NCBI GenBank assembly: GCA_025526915.1
Contig: JAHLKH010000331.1
Location: forward strand, 1 to 19,571
Reading direction: 5' to 3'
DNA: 19,571 nt
Source: Entophlyctis helioformis
Taxonomy: Eukaryota; Chytridiomycota; Chytridiomycetes; Chytridiales; Chytriomycetaceae
Shown here in pieces: positions 11,601 through 18,626 of the stretch (positions are counted from its first letter, which is position 1; each line of letters opens with the position of its first letter). A program made the position numbers and the translations under genes. The notes below the pieces were generated by a model. The model worked only from the letters and a program-made list of their open reading frames with translations, was not told where the DNA came from and ran no database searches.

Positions 11601-12024
11601 CGTCGTGGCGGTTGTGGTGGTGGCGGTTGTGGTGGTGGTGGTGGCAGCGGATACAGTCGTCGAAAGGCTGGTGGCCGCAGAGGTGCTGGTGCCATCAGAA
11701 GCGACGGCAGATGGGGCAGAAGAGGTGGTGGTGGCAGCAGAGGAGGCAGTGGCAACCGTAGGTGTGAAACGGCGATGCTGGCAGCTGTGGCTGCCTTGGA
11801 TATAAGTCCAGCAGTGATGGTGGCTGCAGCAGCGACGGTCGAGGAGTTGCACTGGTGTCATCCACAGCGATGTCGTCGACGTCCATGTCGTCGATGGCAG
11901 GGTCGCCGTGTTGCTTGACCTCTCCAAGTACCGTGGAAAGTGCGTCGGACAAGCTTGCACCGTCGCCGAACACGATGACGTAGCCAAACTCCTTGAGGAG
12001 TCGCAGCCAGTCAGGGACTCCCAT
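4501..12024 (-). CDS. Giant two-nuclease protein: N-terminal XPG/FEN1-like domain, C-terminal Fanzor/TnpB-like RuvC and zinc ribbon
   Basis: Minus-strand exons by frame and splice sites: 11853-12024, 11235-11790, 11000-11176, 10704-10939, 10316-10617, 9751-10113, 9602-9674, 9314-9555, 9134-9241, 8900-9060, 8628-8835, 7437-8499, 6758-7401, 6304-6693, 6127-6222, 6013-6062, 5703-5935, 5481-5631, 5118-5378 and 4501-5022. About 5.7 kb of coding sequence gives about 1,900 residues. Phases match at nearly every junction. The doubtful spots are inside 10316-10617, near 9970-10020, near 7940-8140 and the 35-nt gap at 7402-7436; each needs a further short intron or hides a one-base error. The start Met is set by the XPG-type MGVPDWLRLL opening. 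The N-terminus carries all the acidic residues of the 5' nuclease site; the C-terminus carries RuvC motifs and a four-Cys ribbon. The middle (about 450-1,400) is helical and charged, with NLS-like basic clusters, and is not recognised. Likely role: DNA cleavage in the nucleus for a mobile element, possibly RNA-guided (inference). Two adjacent genes instead of one fusion cannot be excluded without a transcript. Confidence 0.65.
5024..5047. repeat. (TG)n microsatellite
   Basis: About 12 TG units sit directly against the splice acceptor of the last exon of the nuclease gene. On the minus strand they form an (AC)n tract ending in CAG. A six-copy ATGG tract follows at 5073-5097 in the same 95-nt intron. 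Confidence 0.9.
5073..5097. repeat. (ATGG)n microsatellite
   Basis: About six ATGG units in the intron at 5023-5117 of the nuclease gene. Non-coding. Confidence 0.9.
5387..5409. repeat. (ATGCC)n pentanucleotide repeat
   Basis: About five units of ATGCC lie within the intron at 5379-5480 of the nuclease gene, just upstream of its acceptor on the minus strand. Confidence 0.85.
6141..6199. repeat. Coding 12-bp tandem repeat (CATCATCCAAGC)
   Basis: Four copies of a 12-bp unit are read on the minus strand as an acidic Asp-Asp-Gly-Leu repeat in exon 6127-6222 of the nuclease gene. The run lies between the TDG motif and RuvC-I. The frame is maintained through the repeat, and copy number probably varies between alleles. 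Confidence 0.8.
7935..7987. repeat. Hexanucleotide-type (GCTGGT)n repeat in the nuclease gene
   Basis: GCTGGT and GCTGCTGGT units encode Ala-Pro runs on the minus strand. The two flanking reading frames do not line up across this tract: the frame ending in Lys-Lys-Pro-Ala continues in another frame as Pro-Thr-Pro-Asn-Asp. This means either a slippage indel or an intron whose acceptor lies in the CAG-rich repeat. Confidence 0.75.
8543..8606. repeat. (CAGG)n microsatellite array
   Basis: Two uninterrupted CAGG/GGCA tracts are separated by AGAATGG and followed by a second AGAATGG. They lie inside intron 8500-8627 of the nuclease gene. The repeated AGAATGG-plus-tetranucleotide layout suggests a local duplication. 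Confidence 0.9.
10570..12024 (-). other. XPG/FEN1-like 5' nuclease domain (N-terminal part of the large gene)
   Basis: The spliced N-terminus reads like an XPG-N plus XPG-I pair. It begins MGVPDWLRLLKEFG. Then come an acidic stretch, a Pro-rich insert of about 90 residues, VIHVDALSIFYG (Asp near residue 149), QFHVDGRLAETGIKR (Asp near 199), QCDNESDVCIARKA (Glu/Asp near 285 and 287), VIAGDSDLVVH (Asp near 313 and 315) and NDYHDCYGRGLPAAVKFI, matching the FEN1 Asp plus helix-hairpin stretch. These positions and spacings match the two-metal acidic residues of FEN1, XPG and EXO1, so the site looks catalytically complete. The oddity is the poly-Pro insert between the start motif and the first catalytic Asp, where FEN1 has about 20 residues. 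Family members cut branched or flapped DNA; the substrate here is unknown. Confidence 0.75.
11552..11651. repeat. (GGT)-rich imperfect repeat encoding poly-Pro
   Basis: GGTGGT/GGTGGC runs encode a poly-proline linker on the minus strand in exon 11235-11790 of the nuclease gene. The linker joins the start motif to the first catalytic Asp of the FEN1-like domain. Confidence 0.85.
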
Positions 12025-12712
12025 GCTGCAGCAAGCGGTGTTGAGAGCGTCTGTGTGTGTGTGTGTGCAAGGGTTGGTGGTCAGTATCAGCATGCAGAGC
12101 ATGCAGGGTGTGCAAGGACATGCAACAGCCAGCAAGCAGAGACTTACGAGCTGGCTTGCTGGGCAAGAGGGCCGAGCGGTTGTGGGATGGGCAAGGTTCA
12201 ATGAGCGGCGGCGGTGTGCTGGCCTGTGTGCACTTGGCTGGCTGGGCGAGTGGTGGTGTCGTTGAACGAGAGGGCAGGCAGCGAGCAGCGGCGATGTGCT
12301 TGCTGCTGTTGGCTGGCTGGCTGAGCGGCAAGCGAGAGAGGTCGGTGGTGCGACGAGCGACGACGAGCAGGCCTGGGTGTGTGCACAGGCGTGGATGTCG
12401 GTGGTGCCAAGCAGCAAGCAGCGTTGCTGATGCAACAGCAGCTGCAGAACGAGAGCAGCAGAGAAAACAGGCAAGTTTGAGCAAGTCGCCGTTGCTGGTT
12501 TGCTGATGGCGGCGGTGGGCAGCGTCGTACGGCACTCGGTGCCGCCGTTGCTGTGCTTGCATCGCGCAGTGTCTGAACCTTGCAAGGGCTCTCTCGATCG
12601 ACCAATCACAGTGATCCCACCAAGATTGACCAATCACAGCGATTCCATCAAGATCGACCAATCACAGCGATCCCACCACCAGTGGCAGTGGCGCTCTGGC
12701 AACAGAGTTGGA
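12025..12712. promoter_or_regulatory. Intergenic bidirectional promoter between the nuclease gene (-) and the accessory gene (+)
   Basis: These 688 bp separate the two divergent start codons. The stretch holds a (TG)n tract at 12051-12067, GCTGGCTGGCTG-like runs near 12315 and three phased CCAAT repeats at 12595-12676. A minus-strand open frame runs through part of it, upstream of the chosen Met at 12024. It resembles nothing I know, and the XPG-type start motif argues that coding begins at 12024. I see no clear TATA box. Confidence 0.55.
12595..12676 (+). promoter_or_regulatory. Three phased CCAAT-box repeats, 28-bp period
   Basis: GATYGACCAATCACAGYGAT occurs three times. The CCAAT pentamer sits at 12602-12606, 12630-12634 and 12658-12662, exactly 28 bp apart. 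CCAAT boxes are bound by the HAP/NF-Y complex in fungi. The array lies 37-118 bp upstream of the plus-strand start and about 570 bp upstream of the minus-strand start, so it probably drives at least the plus gene. Confidence 0.7.
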
Positions 12713-14500
12713 ATGGACGAGCAACAGCCACCACATGCCGCTGTGCACCAGCAGGACGACATGGACGCAGCAGCCACCACAGAGCCAGCTCCCAGTCAAG
12801 CAGACCCACAGGTCATCGACCCAACAGGGAGTTTCTAGACTACGGCTTGGGCTTCCACTGCGACGATGGTTCATTTGAAAGCATGACACTGGAGGACAAG
12901 AAGAACCAAATACATTCGCTGCTGCCACTTGTCAAGCTCACAGATGGCCCGCGTAAAGGCGTCATATGCGTCCAAGTGTCTCGCCTCCCCTTGGTTCTGA
13001 CAAGCTTCATGCCAAGACGACTTGACAACAACGTCCCTGCTTTTGCCATCAAGGTGAAACTTGGCGGCCGTGAAGTATAGGTGGTGCCTCTTGACAGCAT
13101 CGACAAGCTTCTCGTCATGCTCCCATGCCTCGAAGATCCCAGCAATCCTGACATCGTGATGCATGGCATTGCATCCTGATCCCTCGTTCAAGAGCAGCGT
13201 CCTCCAACTCCTTGAGCACTATGCAAAGTACCGCGATCATCACAAGGTAAGTCTGATCACCCACAACGCACAATAAGCAGTGCAATCACTCCAAACCTCA
13301 CACGACAGTTTGCCGAGACGAGCGTCTTTGCAGCAGCCAACAACCAGAATCTGGGCATGCTTGCGACACTTGATCCAACAGCAGAGTTTGCAGTCCCAGA
13401 AGGAGCGACCTTTACGCACCTGTATGGTCGCGCGCTTACGTCCTATCCCGTGGAGCAAGTAAGCTTATAAACGGGCAGGCGACACACTCTCCTTGACAAT
13501 CAGCACTAACCATTGCATGCAACACAGCTGTTTAACGCGTGGCGAGACAGTTTACGACGGACTGGAAAGGGCCGGAATGACAAGTCAGACCTGGAAGAGT
13601 TCATGTCAGTCACACGACAGATGCAACTCATCTTCAAGATCAGGTGGATGGACGTTGAGCAGCGCGGATTCCTTGTTGAGCCATCCTCCAAATGCCGGTA
13701 GGATGTTCTCATAGGATGTGTATGCACTGATCGCACAGCAGACTGACTGCACAAACAGCACATACAAAACCTACAACAGATCATACAACATCTTTGTATG
13801 GGGATCCATCAGCAATCCCATCCAGAAAGAGTATGCTGTGTATACAAAGGCAGCCAGGACAGAGGTTGACATGAGTGGGCAGAATTGCCGCAGGCATTCT
13901 GTGTGTATCGCCTCGACAGTTCTCAAAGTCAGACCAATCCAAGCGCGATGCCTTACAGCAGCTCGATGATACGCAGCAGCTGGACGATACGCCGAGTGAT
14001 CCATCCAGTCCTCGTTGGTGAGCTCGCCTGCCTCTTGTGCGATGGCTGTCAACGTTGCGACTCTGTTGACACTGTGTGCCTTGACAATCTCGACGACGGC
14101 AAGGACCTTGCGGACGAGCCTGGACACCAACCGTTGCTGTAGCTGCCACGCCAACAGCCAGCCGCCAAAGAGCGTCAAGCAAGCGGAAGAGAGCAGCAGC
14201 AGATGCCAGTGCGTCTGTGTGGCTGTGACGTCGGTCGTTCGGACATTGCAGCAGGCCGCCTCAGCAGCACGCACAAGTGCGCCGCCTGGACGCAGAGGGA
14301 CAGCAGCTGCAACAGGCAATGGCAGGACAGTTCTTCGTGACACTACCAACACGCAGACAACTGCTGCCCCTGGGACAGGCTCGGCAGACCACAAGCCAGC
14401 GCCAAAGCGTCCACGGCTTGAGAAGGCATCGCTGCAGGCTGCTCAGAGTGACTGGGAATTCGGACAAGAATATGAATTGGATTCAAAAAGATTGGAAATT
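12713..14500 (+). pseudogene. Unrecognised multi-exon gene divergent from the nuclease gene; frame broken in places
   Basis: I do not recognise this protein. It starts Met-Asp-Glu-Gln-Gln with an acidic, Gln-rich N-terminus. Supported pieces are 12713 to 13246 (with breaks), exon 13309-13458, exon 13528-13697 and exon 13780 to 14017. The introns at 13247-13308, 13459-13527 and 13698-13779 are GT-AG and keep phase, so this was a real spliced gene. Breaks: a -1 step near 12830, an in-frame TAG at 13078-13080 where CAG would continue the frame, a +1 step near 13172, and -1 steps near 13870 and 13920. Recognisable coding stretches include LLPLVKLTDGPRKGV, LLEHYAKYRDHHK, LFNAWRDSLRRTGKGRN and QQLDDTQQLDDTPSD. 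Downstream, a frame to about 14599 includes a KPAPKRPRLEK nuclear-localisation-like cluster, but its splicing is unclear. Divergence from the nuclease gene suggests an accessory protein of the same element. It may be a pseudogene, or functional with sequencing errors. Confidence 0.45.
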
Positions 14501-14650
14501 GGATGCCAAATTGAACAAAATTCGAGGCAAACCAGCCGACCAATCAGGTGCCGGCGCAGGGTTCTCTATGGGAACGAAATCAATTACCCCCTCCGTTGAA
14601 GCTTGTTGTTGGTTAAACCGTCGACTTTTGGTTTGACAAAGTCAGACCCG

Positions 14651-14675
14651 CTCGGACCACTCGGACCACTCGGAC
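14651..14675. repeat. 9-bp tandem repeat CTCGGACCA upstream of SRC1
   Basis: Nearly three head-to-tail copies lie 33-57 bp before the proposed SRC1 start codon, so they could be regulatory sites or part of the 5'UTR. The 100-190 bp further upstream is AT-richer than the surroundings. Confidence 0.7.
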
Positions 14676-14707
14676 GTGCAGCGCCAGATCACGCACAGCA
14701 GCAGGCC

Positions 14708-17641
14708 ATGAACGACGCACCTGCAACGCCCGGCGCAAGCGGCGGCGAGCTGCCCGACTACCTGGCGCCAGACTTTGCGCCCGCAAGGCCACCATCATGC
14801 AGCTGGTGCGCATCCTGACCAAGCACGACGTCGAGCTGCCCGCCACCCGCCAGCGCAAGGAAGAGTACGTGCGGCTGTTCGAGTCGGCCATTGCCGCCAA
14901 CAGGGACGTGCTGCTGCGTGCAAGGGCCCGCCCCACGCCAAAGCCCCCAAAGAACTCAGTCTTTGCCGTGCCGTCCAACCCGCCCGCGTGCCCACGCCTC
15001 TGCGCCCAAGCTCGGCCTCCAACGTGCCTGCTCCGTCGTCGGCGTCGTCGTCGGCGCCGTTTTCTGTCAGCGGTGCCGGTGGGTCTGGTGTCGAGGCAGC
15101 GGCCGACACCAAGAAACGCATCCGTGCAACCCCGGCTCGCCAGGCTCCCGGCGGCTTTGTTGCACCCGACGCTGCAGACAATCCGTTCCTGGTGCCCTCG
15201 GTGCACAGCGGCGGCCCGTCGTCAACCGATGCCGATCTCGACACGGACGAGCAACCGCCGCAACGGCCGGCACGCCTCGCAAGCGTGTGGCCGTCAAGAC
15301 GCCGCGTCGCTCGGCATCCCTCGCGGCTGTGTCAGGCTCGGCAAGACCTGCCGAGACGGACGATGATCAAGTGTTTTCCGACGAGAATCCGTTCCAGGCC
15401 GCATCGCCCACCCGTGCGCCAGTGACGCTTGCCTCCGCCGCGTCGTCGTCCACGCCGCTCAAGTCGGTGCGCTCCAAGTCGGCCGCCAAGGCAAAGGGCT
15501 CGGTCGCCTTTGATCGCTCGGCCCTGTTGCAGCCTGCCATGCCAGAGTTTGGCGACCCCAACGACGCGACCATCGATCTGTCGTTTGCCGACACGGCCCA
15601 CGGGTCTCCGTCTGCCTTTTCGCCTGCTGGATCGTCGCGCACGCTCACGGAGATCATGAACAGCATGGATGCTGCTCGGGAGCAGTCGGCCGTGCCTGTG
15701 CCTGAACGCCGTGTTGCTAGTGCGTCTGTCAGGCGTCGTCCGGCAGCCAAGAGTGCGTCGTCGTCTGCGTCCGACCACGAGACGGCATCGGCATCTGCCC
15801 GCAAACCGGCCGTCGTTACCCTTGATCGTGCTGCCACTCTCACGACTGCACCTGTTCAGGCTCCAGGATCGCCGCTTCCCGCCCGCTTACAGTCCAGGGC
15901 GTCGCAGCGTGCCTCGGCAGCTCCTCGCCGCAAGCTTGTGCGCACCAGCAATGGCATCATCACGGCATCGTCGACTATCCAACGCGACCTGTCCCTTGCA
16001 CTCACGACTCTCGGTCTTGCTGCCACGGCCCTGTTTGTGCACTGGCTTGTGTTCTTGCACCCGTACCTGACCTACTGTGCGAACGGCTCTGCCTCGCTTG
16101 ATGGCCAAGATGCAAAGAGTGTCCATGACCCGTACAGCCCCCATGCGTCGATCCATGCCAAATGGAACCCGCTTGCGTATGTGCTGCCAACGTGCATCAG
16201 CTGCCCAGACTACGCAGTGTGCTCTGCGCGCAACGTGACTGCATGCACGGACGAGCACATTCTCAAGCCCAGCCTGCTGGCACCCGTGTTCGGCTATGGC
16301 CCCGACGCCTTTTTCCCGCTCGCCCAGCCTCTTTGCGCGCCAGACACCGAACGGCTTGAAAAGGAAGCGCGTCGCCAGCAGCGCGTAACGGGTCTCATCA
16401 GCGTGCTGGACGACATGGTGCGCAACTGGATTGGACAGGCACAGTGCGGCGAGGTGCAGACTGGACCCGAGTTATACTGGGCCTGGTCGTCGGCAAGCAA
16501 TGGACAGAGACGCCTCATTGGCATGCCGCTCTCGCTGGCACGATCGCAGCTGCGCGCAGCTGTGCCCAAGAAGTGGAGCGACGCGACGTTTGACGAGCTG
16601 TGGAGCGCCGTGTTTTCGGTCGTGGCTACCAACCACGAGGGTGCTGGCTACGGCGCATGGAAGGCAAGCCAGCATGGATCTGTTGCACCGAGTGGAGACC
16701 GTGGCGGCGACATGTCTCAACGCCAAGTGCCCGCGGTGCCTCTGTACACGGTCTTAGACGAGTCGACCCGCCAGAACCGTCTGCTGGTCTCCATCCACCC
16801 GCCAGTCATGTCGGTCTCGTGCCGCGTGCGTCGCGCCGCCTGGCGCTTCACTGTCGACTATGCACCCCACCTTGCGCTGAGCTGCGCCGCCATCATTGCT
16901 GCAGTCATTGCATACACGTTACGACTCCAGGCCGAGCAGGAGCGGCGCATCGTGTCCATCATTGTGGGCGACGTTCTCGACATGGTGCATGCCGAATCGG
17001 ACTCGCACCACACGGACCCTGTGCGGCACCCGGCACCAGGCCTCTCCATCGCCAACCTGCACGACCATCTCATGCCAAGCTCGGTGAGCTCAGGCAACGC
17101 CGCGTCGACCGAGGCCGATGGCACGGACGAAGGCACCGGCACGCCCTACCAGACGTTTGCGGATGCGGGCGGACACACGGTCTGGGTTATTGGCGACACC
17201 GCCACGCGCAAACGCGTCTGGGCGGCCGTTTGCAAGGAGATGGGCAAGACGAGCACGGTGCGCAAGACGACGATGGAGGTGCGCGGCCAGCCACAGGATC
17301 TGTGGATGTGGGTAGCCAGCCATGCGCTGAGCCCGCGGAAACCCAAGGGTGTCTCTGCTGCGTCTGCTGCTGCCTCTGCTACTCCTGGACGATCGGTGTC
17401 TGGTTTGGGCTCGGGTGATGTACCCAAACGGCCCGTGTTTACGAGAGCGGTCCCAGCACTGGCGTTCCTCACGGAATCTTTGCGTTTGATAAGTCGGTCC
17501 AAGCCAAGGGCGACAGTGGTAGCAACACGGATCGATCTAAAGCGAGCATTTTCTGAGAGTGTGTTGTCTTGTTCTTTCCAAAGCTCCTTTTCTTCTCATC
17601 CTGCAAACCATGAAAGCTTTCTTCATTATTCCTCTTGTTGA
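14708..17641 (+). CDS. SRC1: Src1/Heh1-type inner nuclear membrane protein (HeH/LEM, MSC domain), with frame breaks
   Basis: These proteins sit in the inner nuclear membrane, tether chromatin and rDNA, and recruit ESCRT for nuclear pore quality control. The order of features is typical: an N-terminal HeH motif (PDYLAPDF, then ATIMQLVRILTKHDVELP and RQRKEEYVRLFE), a long Ser/Ala/Lys-rich nucleoplasmic stretch with KRVAVKTPRR basic NLS-like sequence and two NPF-type motifs, and a transmembrane helix at about 15990-16070. A Cys-containing lumenal Man1-Src1p domain follows, then a second helix at about 16865-16925 and a C-terminal winged-helix-like region (RKRVWAAVCKEMG, then QPQDLWMWV). The first ATG before the HeH motif is taken as the start. 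The frame steps by -1 near 14779-14785, 14975-14995 and 15265-15285, although the protein is clearly continuous across each step, so I suspect missing homopolymer bases. From about 15270 to the stop the frame is open. The last 70 or so residues after the winged helix are not typical. Confidence 0.85.
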
Positions 17642-17657
17642 ATGTTCCCTGATGATG

Positions 17658-17693
17658 CACCACTACCACCACCACCACCACCACACCACCACG
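17658..17693. repeat. (CAC)n triplet repeat
   Basis: An imperfect CAC/CCA run lies in the 75-bp gap between the convergent stop codons of SRC1 and the MARVEL-like gene. Confidence 0.8.
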
Positions 17694-17716
17694 ACGGATC
17701 ATGCCGATGCGGGCCA

Positions 17717-18488
17717 TCACGGCATCGGAGCGACCTTGCTGTACGTCTCGCGACGCTCGATGCCGTACCCGCCATCATCGTCGGCCTCTGAGCTCCCCAT
17801 GCCACCGCCGCTGTTGGCTCCCACATACAGCATCGCCTCGTCGACACTGGTCCACATGACGACTCCCTGCATGGCCCACAGACAATCATGCGCACGGTCG
17901 AGCCGGTGAGCACGCTGCAGCCGTACACGGACGTGTAGAGGCCGGCCACGCAAGATGTCTGGAACGCCCTGTACGTCAGAGCGAACAGGATCGCGACAAT
18001 GTTGGACAGGAGAATGGTGCCGGCCAGATGCTGTCAATGGACGCGTCAGTTGGCAATGCGAGGCGAGGCGAGGCGAGGCGAGGCGAGGCAGGGGTTTGGC
18101 CAGCCATCTGCGAGACAGTCGAGGAGAGAGAGAGAGAAGGAGAGAGAGAAGGGAGGGAGGGGGAGAGCACGCACCACCACCGTGACGATACGCCGCCGCC
18201 GCGGTGTGCGCGAGAAGCCAAAGAAAAAGTCGCTGGCGGCGAGGGCGGACAGGCGAGTTGAAGGAAACAGGCCCAGAGGGACGAGTAGGCGTCGTAGACA
18301 CTGGGCTGCGACACGAAGTGGTGGATGATGAGGCCGAAACAGGTCACCTGGACGAGCCCATGCCCCCGTGCGGTGGTGGGTGAGCAACGCGTAGATGTAT
18401 GCATGGTGGTCGACAGCCCAGGGCAGGACGCACCACTTGGAGGATGAGCGACCACGCATACAGCGTCGACGTGAGTATCCGGGTACAT
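17717..18488 (-). CDS. Putative MARVEL-like four-pass membrane protein, frame uncertain
   Basis: The 3' exon (17717-18030) is well supported. It opens HLAGTILLSNIVAILFAL, a membrane helix, followed by another hydrophobic stretch (SVYGCSVLTG). It ends in a hydrophilic Gly/Ser/Asp-rich tail with ERRETYSKVAPMP. A -1 step at the GGG near 17873-17877 links it to AMQGVVMWTSVDEAML. The intron at 18031-18174 has a GTGCGT donor. The 5' part (18175 to about 18488) contains hydrophobic segments in different frames (VTCFGLIIHHFV, LYAWSLILQ, SALAASDFFFGF), so more introns or base errors must be present and the start is not fixed. Four hydrophobic segments, a short soluble C-terminal tail and small size fit the fungal MARVEL or Nce102-like class. 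I infer this from topology more than from diagnostic motifs. Confidence 0.45.
18059..18089. repeat. (GCGAG)n pentanucleotide repeat
   Basis: About six GCGAG units lie in the intron of the MARVEL-like gene. A purine-only GAGA/GGGA tract follows at about 18119-18166. On the gene's own strand this is a long polypyrimidine run after the donor. Confidence 0.85.
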
Positions 18489-18626
18489 GGTCGGCCACCA
18501 AGACGCGCGCTGCGCTTGTCAAAAACGACGTCAACCGTTTGCGTCCAACAGGTTTCTTCATTCAAACCTCTTTCAAGCCAGTCAACCCATCGCATCGCGG
18601 CAGCGCACGAGGAACAGGACGGTATC

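Larger units (their letters stand above)
4473..14544. mobile_element. Candidate ~10-kb inserted element with a divergent gene pair (ends not proven)
   Basis: This block separates two housekeeping genes that face away from each other (cysteine synthase on minus, SRC1 on plus). It contains the large nuclease gene and a divergent partner gene sharing one promoter. Its base composition differs visibly from both flanks: it has few CpG and many TGCA/GCATGC words, while the flanking genes are dense in CpG. An 8-bp sequence, ATTGGTCG, occurs at 4503-4510 and inverted at 14537-14544, with weaker similarity extending inward (CAGGAGGTGCC against CTGGTTTGCC). I see no target-site duplication. The 8-bp word contains an inverted CCAAT box, so it may simply be a promoter motif. 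The ends are guesses; the case for an insertion rests on context, composition and the nuclease families. Confidence 0.35.

Noticed and set aside
11505..11918. Gly-rich plus-strand open frame resembling an RNA-binding RGG protein
   Set aside because: It is the antisense of the poly-proline coding tract of the nuclease gene.
13771..14394. A 207-codon minus-strand open frame with hydrophobic stretches, possible membrane protein
   Set aside because: It overlaps plus-strand exons with clean splice sites at 13698-13779 and about 14017, and its sequence is Arg/Val/Ala-rich as expected for an antisense shadow.
14891..15270. Start of the long plus-strand open frame as the true N-terminus of the Src1 homologue
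   Set aside because: Its first 120 or so codons read as Cys/Arg-rich nonsense, while the HeH motif and linker lie upstream in other frames; the open frame is only genuine from about 15270.
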